Assembly (NCBI RefSeq): GCF_001715975.1
Contig: NZ_MARB01000003.1
Location: 124,001-188,000 of the forward strand
Length of the DNA stretch: 64,000 nt
DNA from: Candidatus Thiodiazotropha endolucinida
GTDB lineage: Bacteria > Pseudomonadota > Gammaproteobacteria > Chromatiales > Chromatiaceae
Direction of reading: 5' to 3'
A model generated the notes under the pieces. That model did no database searches. It was given only the letters and a program-made list of their open reading frames with translations, and had not been told where the DNA came from. Positions within the stretch are counted from its first letter, which is position 1; each line of letters begins with the position of its first letter. The position numbers and the translations under genes are program-made. Shown piece by piece: positions 55,423-64,000 of this stretch.

Positions 55423-55979
55423 TGAACGAAGGAAAAAACAGAGTGATTCAGACACGCCGCCGGTATTCCGGATCAGAAGCCCATGCATTTGCCAAGCTGA
55501 CCACCTGTACTGCTCTGCTGCTGCTTCTCCAGATCCTTTCCGGTTGCGCCTCCCTGCAGACCCAGGAGGAGAAAATCCGGGTAACCATTGCCGACTTGAA
55601 GCCGCTTGAGTCGACTCTCATGGAGCAGCGCTATCTGGTCAAAATCCGCCTGCAAAACCGCTCCAAAGAGGAGCTGAATATCGACGGCATGAGTTTCGAC
55701 CTGGATCTGAACGGCAAACGGTTCGCCTCGGGCGTCAGTAATCAGGTAGCCACCGTTCAGGGTTTCAGCGAATCCATACTCGAAGTTAAGTTGAGCAGTA
55801 CGGTGTTCGGCCTGATCAAACAGTTCGGCGCGCTTCAGGATCGCCAGAACGGGACCTTCGATTATCAGATAAGCGGCAGCCTGAGCACACCGGACAGCAT
55901 GCTGTCCCTTCCCTTTAACGAGCAAGGCGAGATCAACCTGTTACCGACCACCGTCGTGCCTTCGAAAAAAAGTCATTAG
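55419..55979 (+). CDS. LEA14-like (WHy domain) lipoprotein
   Basis: 186 residues, from ATG 55419 or the adjacent ATG 55422. A hydrophobic stretch ending LSGCAS (~45) gives a lipobox after a long basic N-region. The mature part (TIADLKPLESTLMEQRYLVKIRLQNRSKEELNIDGMSFDLDLNGKRFASG) is a WHy/LEA type 2 beta-sandwich, found in stress-tolerance proteins. Likely on the periplasmic face of a membrane. Co-translated with the DUF6116-like gene. Confidence 0.85.
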   Translation: MMNEGKNRVIQTRRRYSGSEAHAFAKLTTCTALLLLLQILSGCASLQTQEEKIRVTIADLKPLESTLMEQRYLVKIRLQNRSKEELNIDGMSFDLDLNGKRFASGVSNQVATVQGFSESILEVKLSSTVFGLIKQFGALQDRQNGTFDYQISGSLSTPDSMLSLPFNEQGEINLLPTTVVPSKKSH

Positions 55980-56186
55980 CGCCCCCAGGGCTCTGTCAGG
56001 CTCACTCACCTCTGTTACCCGCTTATCCGACAAATGAATGCGAGGCACGCTTTCTAAGGTTGGCTTGTTGTCAGTCAACTCATCTCCCCCATGGCCGGTT
56101 ATACTTCCAGAAGGGAGAGGTGAGCTGCTTTGATTTACGCGTGGCGCCTGCACTCTCTGAGTTGATTATTCAGGCTTCAAGGAGTG

Positions 56187-56927
56187 ATGAAAGTCTTGTC
56201 CCCACCGAACCCAGCAACGCAACAGACGATTACCCTGCGGGGCCGCTCGCTTACCAAGACGTACCACACCGGCGCGGTGGACGTACACGCCTTGCGTGGG
56301 GTGGATATATCCCTGTATGAGGGTGAACTGGTGGTATTGCTGGGCCCTTCCGGCAGCGGCAAATCGACCCTGCTGAATATTCTGGGCGGTCTCGATACCC
56401 CGAGCAGCGGAGAGGTGAGCTTTCGCGATCTGGATGTCACTTCAGGGGATGAGTCACTGCTTACCCGTTACCGGCGTGATCACGTCGGGTTCGTGTTTCA
56501 GTTCTACAATCTCATACCAAGCCTTACGGCACGCGAGAATGTGGCCCTGGTGACCGAGATCGCGATCGACCCCATGGCGCCTGCGGAGGCGCTTTCACTG
56601 GTCGGACTGGGTGAAAGGCTCGATCACTTCCCGGCGCAGCTCTCCGGCGGCGAACAGCAACGGGTGGCCATCGCCCGGGCCATCGCCAAGCGCCCCGATA
56701 TCCTGTTGTGTGATGAACCTACCGGTGCCCTGGACAGCCATACCGGAATCCTCGTGCTCGAAGCCATTGAGCGGGTCAACAGAGAACTGGGCACGACCAC
56801 GGCGGTAATTACCCACAATACCGTGATCGGCAACATGGCCGACCGGGTGCTTCACTTCGGTGATGGCCAGGTCATCAACAGTGTCAGCAATACCAGCCGC
56901 CAGCCGGCAAGGGAGCTGAGTTGGTGA
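56187..56927 (+). CDS. ABC transporter ATP-binding protein (MacB/LolD type)
   Basis: 246 residues. Walker [11 protein letters not shown]-loop FQFYNLIP, signature [16 protein letters not shown], Walker [14 protein letters not shown] and H-loop VITHN are all present. The ATG is only two bases after AAGGAG, so initiation might use GTG 56184 or TTG 56196. It is four bases ahead of the permease in a three-gene operon. The type VII ABC family couples ATP to conformational change across the periplasm, often to export or to move lipoproteins or lipids. Confidence 0.94.
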   Translation: MKVLSPPNPATQQTITLRGRSLTKTYHTGAVDVHALRGVDISLYEGELVVLLGPSGSGKSTLLNILGGLDTPSSGEVSFRDLDVTSGDESLLTRYRRDHVGFVFQFYNLIPSLTARENVALVTEIAIDPMAPAEALSLVGLGERLDHFPAQLSGGEQQRVAIARAIAKRPDILLCDEPTGALDSHTGILVLEAIERVNRELGTTTAVITHNTVIGNMADRVLHFGDGQVINSVSNTSRQPARELSW

Positions 56928-56931
56928 CATC

Positions 56932-59295
56932 ATGCGCGCATTGAATCTGAAACTGCTGCGTAACCTGTGGAAACTGCGCGGTCAGGTACTGGCGATTGCT
57001 GTGGTGATCGCCTCGGGCGTGGCGGTACTGGTGATGTCTCTCTCCGCCCAGCAGGCCCTGCAGGATACCGCAGCCGCCTACTACGAGCGACAACGCTTTG
57101 CAGAAGTCTTCAGCAACGTGAAACGTGCCCCGCTTAGACTGGTCGAACGCATCAGTACAATCCCCGGTGTGCGCTCGGTTGAAGCGCGCATCAAGCAGTT
57201 CGCCACACTCTCCATCGAGGGATTTGAAGAGCCGGTGATCGGTCATCTGGTCTCCATCCCTGAACAGGGCGAGCCCCGCTTGAATCGACTGGTGATGCGT
57301 AGCGGACGCCTGGTCGCGCCTGGTCATCCCGACGAGGCAGTGCTCAGCGAACCTTTCGCCGAGGCACACGACCTGCAGCCAGGGGACCAGTTCCAGGCGC
57401 TGATGAACGGTAATCAACGCACCCTCACGGTGGTTGGTATCGCCCTTTCCCCGGAATTCATCTACGCCATCGGGCCCGGAGCCCTGACCCCCGACGATAT
57501 GCGCTACGGCATCATATGGCTCGGTCAGGAAGCGATGGCAGCCGCCTACGACCTCGACGGCGCCTTCAACGACTTGAGCCTCGGTCTGCTTCACGACACC
57601 AATCCCGAACAGGTAATCGAACGACTCGACCGCCTGCTCGAACGCTACGGCAGCCAGGGTGCGATTGCACGCAAGGACCAGATCTCAAACTGGTTTCTGA
57701 TGAACGAAATCGAACAGTTGAAAAACATGTCGACGATCCTGCCGACCATCTTTCTCGCCGTGGCCGCCTTCCTCAGCAATATGGTATTGAGCCGGCTCAT
57801 CGCCACCGACCGCAGCGAGATCGGTTTGATGAAGGCCTTTGGTTACAGTAACTGGCAGGTGGGCTGGCACTACACCAAGCTGGTGATGGCGATGGCCAGT
57901 GTCGGGATCCTGCTGGGTTGGCTCCTCGGCGCCTGGCTGGGACGGGTCAACACTGAGCTCTACGCGGAGTTTTTCCGCTTTCCGTTGCTCATATTCCGAC
58001 CGGATGCAGGTGTTTTCGCCATCGGTGCCATCGTCAGCCTGATCGCTGCCCTGGCAGGCAGTCTGGGTTCGGTGCGCCACGCCGCGACCCTGCCTCCGGC
58101 CGAGGCGATGCTGCCGCCTGCCCCCCCGATGTTCCGCAAGACCGCACTCTCCAAAAGCCGTGCCGGACACTGGCTGGACCAGCCGACCCGGATCATCCTG
58201 AGACAGATTTTCCGATCACCGATCCGGGCCTTGCTCACCAGCTTGGGTATCGCCCTGTCGGTGGCGGTGATGGTGATGGCCCTGCAGTGGATCGATTCCA
58301 TCGAAAAGATCGTCCAGGTCTACTTTCACGATGCCCAGCGACAGAGCATGACAGTAGGTCTGGTGGAGACCCAGTCGGACACCGTCCTGAACGAGTTCCG
58401 GCGCATGCCCGGGGTGTTGGCTGCCGAGCCGATGCGTGCCGTCAGCGCCGATTTCCTGGTCGGTCATCGCAGCCATCGGGGCGCCATAGAGGGTGTACTG
58501 CCGAACCCACATCTGCAGCGAGTTTACGATGCCGGAGGGGAGGTACTCCAAGTGCCGCCGGACGGCCTGATTTTCTCAACCAGACTGGCGTCGAAACTGG
58601 GCGTGGGGATAGGCGACACCGTGCGGGTCGAGGTGCTGCAGGATCGTCGTCCCAAGCGGGAAATCCCAGTGGTGGACCTGTTTGAAACCTACATGGGCAC
58701 CCCCGCCTATATGCATATTCAAGCCCTGAACCGTTTGATGGATCAACGGCCCAGCCTGGAAGCGGTCAATCTGCTGGTGGACAAGCATCAGCTCTCTTCC
58801 CTCTACCAACGCTTGAAATCACTCCCCAAGGTTTCGGCAGTGGTACTGAAGGACGCGGCAGTGAAGGAGTTCAACGACACCATGGCCGAAACCATCATGA
58901 TCTATATCACCTTCTTCGCCGCTTTTGCCTGCGCGTTGGGTTTCGGTGTGGTCTATAACAGCACCCGCATCGCCCTGTCCGAACGCGGGCGTGAACTGGC
59001 TACGCTGAGAGTGCTGGGATTTCATCGCGGCGAGATCTCCTACATCCTTTTGGGCGAGGCGGCATTGCTGATCCTGGTCGGACTGCCCTTGGGCTGTTTC
59101 GTGGGGCACGGCCTGGGTTGGGTGATGACCAGCGCCATGGACTCCGAACTCTACCGCATACCCCTGGTCATCAAGGCCGCCACCGACGCAACAGCGGTCC
59201 TGGTCACCCTCGGCGCCACCGCCATTTCGGCAGCAGTGGTCAGACGCAGGCTTGACCATCTCGATCTGATTGCAGTACTGAAGACACGTGAGTGA
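56932..59295 (+). CDS. FtsX-type ABC permease with two FtsX modules
   Basis: 787 residues. TM1 at ~17-38, a periplasmic MacB_PCD-type domain (~40-255), a three-helix FtsX module (~260-385), another helix (~425-450), a second periplasmic domain (~455-655) and a second FtsX module (~660-780). Ends LDHLDLIAVLKTRE. The double FtsX arrangement is typical of exporters that work alone with the ATPase and a periplasmic adaptor (DevBCA type). Overlaps the adaptor ORF's alternative start. Confidence 0.93.
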   Translation: MRALNLKLLRNLWKLRGQVLAIAVVIASGVAVLVMSLSAQQALQDTAAAYYERQRFAEVFSNVKRAPLRLVERISTIPGVRSVEARIKQFATLSIEGFEEPVIGHLVSIPEQGEPRLNRLVMRSGRLVAPGHPDEAVLSEPFAEAHDLQPGDQFQALMNGNQRTLTVVGIALSPEFIYAIGPGALTPDDMRYGIIWLGQEAMAAAYDLDGAFNDLSLGLLHDTNPEQVIERLDRLLERYGSQGAIARKDQISNWFLMNEIEQLKNMSTILPTIFLAVAAFLSNMVLSRLIATDRSEIGLMKAFGYSNWQVGWHYTKLVMAMASVGILLGWLLGAWLGRVNTELYAEFFRFPLLIFRPDAGVFAIGAIVSLIAALAGSLGSVRHAATLPPAEAMLPPAPPMFRKTALSKSRAGHWLDQPTRIILRQIFRSPIRALLTSLGIALSVAVMVMALQWIDSIEKIVQVYFHDAQRQSMTVGLVETQSDTVLNEFRRMPGVLAAEPMRAVSADFLVGHRSHRGAIEGVLPNPHLQRVYDAGGEVLQVPPDGLIFSTRLASKLGVGIGDTVRVEVLQDRRPKREIPVVDLFETYMGTPAYMHIQALNRLMDQRPSLEAVNLLVDKHQLSSLYQRLKSLPKVSAVVLKDAAVKEFNDTMAETIMIYITFFAAFACALGFGVVYNSTRIALSERGRELATLRVLGFHRGEISYILLGEAALLILVGLPLGCFVGHGLGWVMTSAMDSELYRIPLVIKAATDATAVLVTLGATAISAAVVRRRLDHLDLIAVLKTRE

Positions 59296-59300
59296 GAGAC

Positions 59301-60509
59301 ATGAACGCATATTGGAAACGCATATTGTTATGGAGCCTGCTAGGCCTGATCCTGATGGGCACACTGGTATGGGCCTTCATCCCCAAACCGATCCCGGTGG
59401 ATCTGCTCACCCTGAGCCCCGGCGAACTGATGGTGACTGTGGATGAAGAGGGTGAGACCCGGGTAGAGGACGTGTTCGTGTTGTCGGCACCGATCAGCGG
59501 CAGAGCAATGCGTATCGATGCGGAAGTAGGCGATGAAGTCATTGCGGCAGAGACCCTGATAGCGGAAATCGAGCCCATCGACCCGACCCTGCTCGATCCC
59601 CGTAGCGAAGCCCAGGCCAGGGCTGATATCCGTGCGGCCGAAGCGAACCTGATACTTGCCGAAGCGACAGTTAAGGAAGCCAGGGTTGAACTCGCGTTCG
59701 CCCTCAGTGAACTGAAACGGGCACGCAGCCTGCGCCAGGAGGCCGTGATCTCGGAACGGGAACTGGAGGCGGCGGAGCGCACCCACCAGACCCGCCAGGC
59801 GGCATTGGAAACCGCCGTCGCCACCCGCCAGGCACGCCAGGCGGAACTGGAAAGGGCACGGGCACAACTGATCTCCCCCGTCGAGACACGGAACAACTCT
59901 GAGGCGTGCCAATGTGTACCGATCAAGGCGCCTGTGAATGGCCGAATCCTGAAGATCCTACACAAGAGCGAGGGGGTGGTAAACGCCGGCGAACCGCTGG
60001 TGGAGATAGGCGATCCCACCGAACTGGAGATCGTGGCAGACCTGCTCTCTTCAGATGCGGTCAAGGTTCAAACCGGACAACCGGTGATTATAGAAAACTG
60101 GGGTGGTGAAACCGATCTGGCGGGCAAAGTGCGCCGGGTGGAACCCTTCGGTTTCACCAAGGTCTCGGCCCTGGGCATCGAAGAGCAGCGGGTGAATGTG
60201 ATCATCGATTTCACCTCCCCAAAGGAAGCGTGGTCGCGCATCGCCCATGGCTATCAGGTTGATGTGCGCATTGTCCTGTGGCACGGCGGCGATGTGCTCA
60301 AACTGCCCTTAACCGCCTTGTTCAGGAATGGCGACGAGTGGGCGGTATTCGTGGAGCATGAAGGCAAGGCCAGCCAGCGCCGGGTCACACTGGGAAGGCG
60401 TACCGGCTTGGAGGCGGAGGTCCTTTCAGGACTCTCAACCGGTGAACGCGTGGTTGTGCACCCTGGCGACAAGATTGCGGAGGGAATCGAAATCGAGGCC
60501 AGGAACTAA
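59301..60509 (+). CDS. Periplasmic adaptor (HlyD/MacA family)
   Basis: 402 residues from ATG 59301; a GTG at 59292 overlapping the permease stop is possible. An N-terminal helix (~8-28) is followed by a barrel/lipoyl half, a long charged coiled-coil hairpin (~95-190, with EAERTHQTRQAALETAVATR), the second lipoyl half (CVPIKAPVNGRILKIL) and beta-barrel plus membrane-proximal domains. It would link the ABC permease to an outer-membrane channel; none is encoded here. Confidence 0.92.
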   Translation: MNAYWKRILLWSLLGLILMGTLVWAFIPKPIPVDLLTLSPGELMVTVDEEGETRVEDVFVLSAPISGRAMRIDAEVGDEVIAAETLIAEIEPIDPTLLDPRSEAQARADIRAAEANLILAEATVKEARVELAFALSELKRARSLRQEAVISERELEAAERTHQTRQAALETAVATRQARQAELERARAQLISPVETRNNSEACQCVPIKAPVNGRILKILHKSEGVVNAGEPLVEIGDPTELEIVADLLSSDAVKVQTGQPVIIENWGGETDLAGKVRRVEPFGFTKVSALGIEEQRVNVIIDFTSPKEAWSRIAHGYQVDVRIVLWHGGDVLKLPLTALFRNGDEWAVFVEHEGKASQRRVTLGRRTGLEAEVLSGLSTGERVVVHPGDKIAEGIEIEARN

Positions 60510-60647
60510 AGGCCGTTCGCGTCAACGGCACCAGGGTTCATCCCGACCACTGATACAAGCAGATCGATTCATAGACAGACTACCCAGCATCATTAGACAC
60601 GGGGGAGGTGTAAACAGGAGACAGACAAATCAACCATGGAGAGACAC

Positions 60648-61841
60648 TTAAAAACCAGCGGACTGTTCCAAGGCCGTCACCCACTCCGTCGATTGCCCGC
60701 CGACTCCAATGCAGCGTGCCCTGCCGTTGGATTTGGCGGTATACATGCGATGATCCGCCAATTCTACCTGGGATTTCCAGTCTTTTAATCTGTCCTGCTG
60801 AACTTCAGCTATTCCAATGCTGGCGGTGACGGGCGAGCCATCCGGTCGATTACCGAGACCGGCCAGCATGATCCGTGTAATGACATCGTTTGCCTCTTTA
60901 TGATCGGCAGTGGGGAGTACGACAATGAATTCTTCACCACCCCAGCGAATGACACTATCCCCTTTTCTCACCGTATCACGAATCTGCTGGGAGGCGACTC
61001 TCAATACGGTATCACCCGTATCATGGCCGTAGGTGTCGTTGATTGCCTTGAAATTATCCAGATCAAAATAGAGGATGGAGAGGGGTTTTTCACTCATCAG
61101 CGCCAGACGAAACTGCAATTCGAGTATCTCGATGCCGGCACGACGGGAGAGCATGCCTGTCAGGATATCGTAACTGGCATGACTGACCTGGGACAGCATG
61201 TAGCGAAGCTGAGTCATTGAGGCAAACAGACCGACACCCAGCAACAGTATCAGCAGCCAGAGCGTTGAGACGGCTTCGGCAATCTCAGCCGGGTTCTCCG
61301 GATAGACGGAGTAAACCACCACCAGGAAGATCGGCACGGCATAGCTGAGAAACTCAGATATTGCCAATGGAAACAGTGTCAGACCAGCCACCATGACAAA
61401 AGGTAGCAGGGCATAGACTTCCGCCAGTATCGTGGCCGTTCCGCCAAGCTGTTGGTCTGCAATGATCTGATCCGAGAGGAGGTAGAAGAGTGGTGTTATC
61501 GCCAACATGGCGGCAAGCAGCATGCGGGCCAGCATGAGATCGGGTTCTCTGCGGGTTTGCCAGGCGATGACTGCGAAGCTGGCGGCAGCCAGTAAACGGA
61601 TCAGCAACAACTCGCTCCACAGCGCCTGGGGCAGATAGAGGATATCGATTACCGACCAGGCGGGGACCAATACCGCAAAAATCACACTGAAGAAAAAAAC
61701 GCGACTCTGCATGACCGCGGCACGATGACGGGAGATGGGCATTCCGTGCTGTTTGGTGCTGATTAACTCATAGAGCTGATCCGTGGTGTAAATTCCTAAT
61801 GACTCGATCAGTGATATATACATCTTTACTAAGTACTTCAT
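60648..61841 (-). CDS. Membrane-bound diguanylate cyclase (GGDEF)
   Basis: 397 residues with about six N-terminal helices (~45-215) and a C-terminal GGDEF domain (~230-380). The active-site RWGGEEF is preceded by RKGD at the I-site spacing, so it should be active and product-inhibited. No known sensor domain; the hydrophobic part may be one. Third GGDEF protein in the window. Start could also be ATG 61823. Confidence 0.9.
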   Translation of the reverse strand: MKYLVKMYISLIESLGIYTTDQLYELISTKQHGMPISRHRAAVMQSRVFFFSVIFAVLVPAWSVIDILYLPQALWSELLLIRLLAAASFAVIAWQTRREPDLMLARMLLAAMLAITPLFYLLSDQIIADQQLGGTATILAEVYALLPFVMVAGLTLFPLAISEFLSYAVPIFLVVVYSVYPENPAEIAEAVSTLWLLILLLGVGLFASMTQLRYMLSQVSHASYDILTGMLSRRAGIEILELQFRLALMSEKPLSILYFDLDNFKAINDTYGHDTGDTVLRVASQQIRDTVRKGDSVIRWGGEEFIVVLPTADHKEANDVITRIMLAGLGNRPDGSPVTASIGIAEVQQDRLKDWKSQVELADHRMYTAKSNGRARCIGVGGQSTEWVTALEQSAGF

Positions 61842-62235
61842 GTCTGCTGCATCCCTACCGCATCCCTATATCTTCCGGCATCAATGTGGACGTAAATATA
61901 GCGCTCAATGTAACTGATAATTAACAATCAATTGAGTAAACCGTGATCCAGGTCAATTACCGCACACTGCACCATTCTCAAACCTGCCCACAGCCTGAGG
62001 AGCGGGTATGGATCCGGACAATACAATTCTCTGCTGCCGTTCGAGTTTCCGTTGCAATCTGAAACAGTTGTCTCTTCTCCGGTGACTGACTATGTTTATA
62101 AGACTACTGCCTGTTTCACATGGCAACTGCAGCGGATCAATCACACTATTTCGATAGTCGGTTGAGACTGAGCGCCATCAGGAAATCATGCCATAACCTT
62201 ATATCCGGCATTAGTACTAAATCAGGGAGATAGGA
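61842..62235. other. 394-base divergent gap with an FNR/Anr-like site
   Basis: No gene. GTGAT-CCAG-GTCAA (61943-61956) is close to the FNR/Anr/Dnr consensus TTGAT-N4-ATCAA, ~100 bases upstream of the GGDEF gene and ~280 upstream of the acyltransferase. GGGAG/AGGA precede the acyltransferase ATG. Confidence 0.45.
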
Positions 62236-63006
62236 ATGGATAACCTGGCAAGGAATTTTTCGATCTACTTTTATCCCCGTTACGCAGCAACACACCACCA
62301 AAGGCGTTTCAGCTATAGCATTCGCTATCAGGTCTATGCCGAGGAACTGGGCTGGGAACCGTTGAATGAGCGTCGTCTCGAACGTGATGAATGTGACAAC
62401 TACGCACATCACTGCCTATTGGAGCACAAACGGACGGGGGATATCGCCGGTTGCGTACGCCTGGTAGTACCACCGGCCGGTAACAGGCAGGCCCACCTGC
62501 CCTTTCAGCTCCACGACATCGATATCACAAGGAGCGATAATCTGAGTCACCTTACCCAGAGCAAAGTTGGGGAGATATCACGCCTGGCGGTCCCGAGTTG
62601 TTTTCGCCGGCGGGCCAATGAGACCGGTAAACCTTTTATTCTCGGCAGTCATAATCCTACACTCTTTACCAAGGAAGAACGGCGCAATTTCCCCAACATC
62701 TCCATCGGTCTCTATCTTTCAGCCATCGCCATGGTGGATATCTGCAAGCTCGATTTCGCCCTGGTGGTGATGGAACCGAGATTGCAACGCCATCTGAAAC
62801 GTTATGGATTGATGTTCAGGCAGATCAGCTCCACCTTTGAGCTGAAAGGCGAACGAGCGCTGTATGAGTTGCCACGCAGTGAACTGACATGTCACATGAA
62901 CCCCCAAATCTTATCGCTATACGATTTAATACATGGTGAATTGGATAGCCAGCCATGGCAGGGAAAATCGCAAATGGACGATCGGCAGTACAATGATCCA
63001 GTTTGA
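62236..63006 (+). CDS. PEP-CTERM/exosortase-associated acyltransferase (GNAT fold)
   Basis: 256 residues, cytosolic. SYSIRYQVYAEELGWEP, DECDNYAHHCLLEHKRTGDIAGCVRLV and KVGEISRLAVPSCFRRR fit the acyltransferase family often encoded with exosortase/PEP-CTERM genes, related to N-acyl amino acid and autoinducer synthases. It probably transfers an acyl chain from acyl-ACP or CoA to an amine. No exosortase is in the window. Overlaps the ThiF-like gene by 14 bases. Confidence 0.85.
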   Translation: MDNLARNFSIYFYPRYAATHHQRRFSYSIRYQVYAEELGWEPLNERRLERDECDNYAHHCLLEHKRTGDIAGCVRLVVPPAGNRQAHLPFQLHDIDITRSDNLSHLTQSKVGEISRLAVPSCFRRRANETGKPFILGSHNPTLFTKEERRNFPNISIGLYLSAIAMVDICKLDFALVVMEPRLQRHLKRYGLMFRQISSTFELKGERALYELPRSELTCHMNPQILSLYDLIHGELDSQPWQGKSQMDDRQYNDPV

Positions 63007-63850
63007 TTTCCATAAGGCATTTTCACGTACCACCGGCTGGGTAACGGAGTCGGAGCTGCAGCGACTGCGTAACTCCCGAGTCGCCATTGCCGGACTGGGA
63101 GGGGTGGGGGGCAGCCATCTTTTGACCCTGACCCGGCTTGGCGTGGGGGGCTTCAATCTGGCTGACTTCGATACCTTTGCAATCGAGAATTTCAATCGCC
63201 AGGCTGGCGCCAACCTGACAACGATTGGCCGACCCAAGCTCGATGTACTGCTGGAAATGGCCCTGTCGATCAATCCCGAGCTCGATATCAATAAGTTCCA
63301 GCGGGGAGTGGAACCTGCCCGGGCAGAGCACTTTCTCAGTGATTGTGATCTCTATCTGGATGGACTTGATTTCTTTGCCCTAGAAGCGAGACGGGCTCTT
63401 TTTTCCGCCTGCGATCGAATGAAGATCCCTGCAGTCACCGCTGCACCTCTGGGGATGGGATCGGCATTGCTCAATTTTTTGCCTGGTGGAATGAACTTTG
63501 AAGCGTACTTTCAGCTGGAAGGAAAAGGCGAGTATCAGCAATATCTGCACTTTCTCGTCGGCCTGGCGCCAGCCGCCCTTCACGCCACCTCTCTGGTATT
63601 ACCCGAACGGATTGACCTGGCGGCCAAAAAGGGGCCTTCCACACCAATGGGATGCGAATTGTGCGCGGGCCTTGCCGCAACCCAGGTATTGAAAATCCTA
63701 CTCGGTAGAGGGAAGGTCCTGGCCGCACCATGGGGTCTCCAGTTCGATGCTTACCAAAACCGATTACGCCGTACTTGGCGACCCGGCGGGAATCGCCACC
63801 CCCTGCAACGCCTTGCCATCTGGTTGGGTGAAAGGCGATTACTGGGATGA
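62993..63850 (+). CDS. ThiF/E1-like adenylyltransferase
   Basis: 285 residues from ATG 62993, inside the end of the acyltransferase; upstream in-frame starts are less likely. Rossmann loop VAIAGLGGVGGSH, then the FDTFAIENFNRQ Arg-finger segment and KLDVLLEMALSINP fit ThiF/MoeB/E1 enzymes, which adenylate a C-terminal carboxyl. Late CELCAG provides only one Cys pair, so the usual four-Cys zinc site is absent. No ubiquitin-like/ThiS protein is visible. Coupled translation with the acyltransferase suggests a joint pathway continuing to the right of the window. Confidence 0.85.
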   Translation: MIQFDFHKAFSRTTGWVTESELQRLRNSRVAIAGLGGVGGSHLLTLTRLGVGGFNLADFDTFAIENFNRQAGANLTTIGRPKLDVLLEMALSINPELDINKFQRGVEPARAEHFLSDCDLYLDGLDFFALEARRALFSACDRMKIPAVTAAPLGMGSALLNFLPGGMNFEAYFQLEGKGEYQQYLHFLVGLAPAALHATSLVLPERIDLAAKKGPSTPMGCELCAGLAATQVLKILLGRGKVLAAPWGLQFDAYQNRLRRTWRPGGNRHPLQRLAIWLGERRLLG

Positions 63851-63865
63851 TGTCATCAAGGGGGG

Positions 63866-63887
63866 TGTAACATTTTAACCTGTTACA
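63866..63887. promoter_or_regulatory. Inverted repeat TGTAACA-N8-TGTTACA
   Basis: Perfect 7-bp arms 15 bases after the ThiF-like stop; no U-run, so more likely an operator for the gene to the right than a terminator. A further pair GTGTAT/ATACAC lies at 63971-63990. The final 150 bases contain no gene. Confidence 0.4.
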
Positions 63888-64000
63888 TGCCGTGCAGTAT
63901 GACGAATAAGGCTTTATAACCTTCTGATTTACAAGACCTGAAGCATAATTGACCTGATGGCAGCAAGGAAGTGTATTCATCTTGATACACCTATCATTTG

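Overview
The window reads as chromosomal DNA of a free-living, respiring gammaproteobacterium. Evidence: the conserved blocks miaB-ybeZ-ybeY-lnt, gmk-yicC and rph-rdgB, a DUF2782 protein, mpl and ubiX, an exosortase/PEP-CTERM-type acyltransferase, several periplasmic c-type cytochromes, and a tRNA-Arg(CCG) of enterobacterial type. A sulfur- or iron-oxidising lineage near Chromatiales/Sedimenticolaceae is my guess from gene content only. No rRNA, prophage, CRISPR array or complete insertion sequence is visible. Small non-coding repeats (hairpin REP pairs, a 296-bp MITE, a 210-bp inverted-repeat element and end-fragments) sit between genes.

Layout. 0-6.7 kb: the 3' end of hemL, a DedA/PAP2 fusion protein, and a translationally coupled pair of a PhnD-PAS-PAS protein with no output domain and a CACHE-PAS-PAS-GGDEF cyclase. 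6.8-15.7 kb: a small cytochrome lipoprotein, ubiX, mpl, ydfG, then lnt, ybeY, ybeZ and miaB (corC/ybeX absent). 15.9-19.6 kb: a tetraheme cytochrome broken by a one-base shift, then gmk and yicC. 19.9-27.6 kb: Ser/Thr kinase-PP2C pair, YeaQ-type protein, ypfJ, a HerA-like ATPase, rph, rdgB, dodecin and kbp. 27.7-35.1 kb: TRAP permeases without a binding protein, DUF2782, LOG-family protein, rep, cytochrome c, tRNA-Arg, and a 2-hydroxyacid dehydrogenase.

35.6-46.6 kb is the most interesting block. It has two paralogous MoxY/MoxX-like two-component systems, a TonB-dependent receptor closely resembling the PQQ receptor PqqU/YncD, a small ABM-domain protein, a second TonB-dependent receptor with a very acidic Cys-containing insertion, and a private ExbB-ExbD-TonB set. 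A 15-bp dyad (GGGAWAWTTTCCCGA) lies upstream of both the pqqU/sensor pair and the acidic receptor. I infer a regulated uptake locus for PQQ and possibly a metal cofactor.

47-64 kb: a two-REC GGDEF protein, a DUF429 protein overlapping dinB, secreted and lipoprotein genes, a diheme cytochrome next to a Cyc2-like monoheme cytochrome-porin (candidate outer-membrane electron conduit), a MacB/DevBCA-type exporter, a membrane GGDEF cyclase, and a PEP-CTERM-type acyltransferase overlapping a ThiF/E1-like adenylyltransferase at the window edge. Coordinates were read by eye and some start codons are uncertain, as stated per entry.
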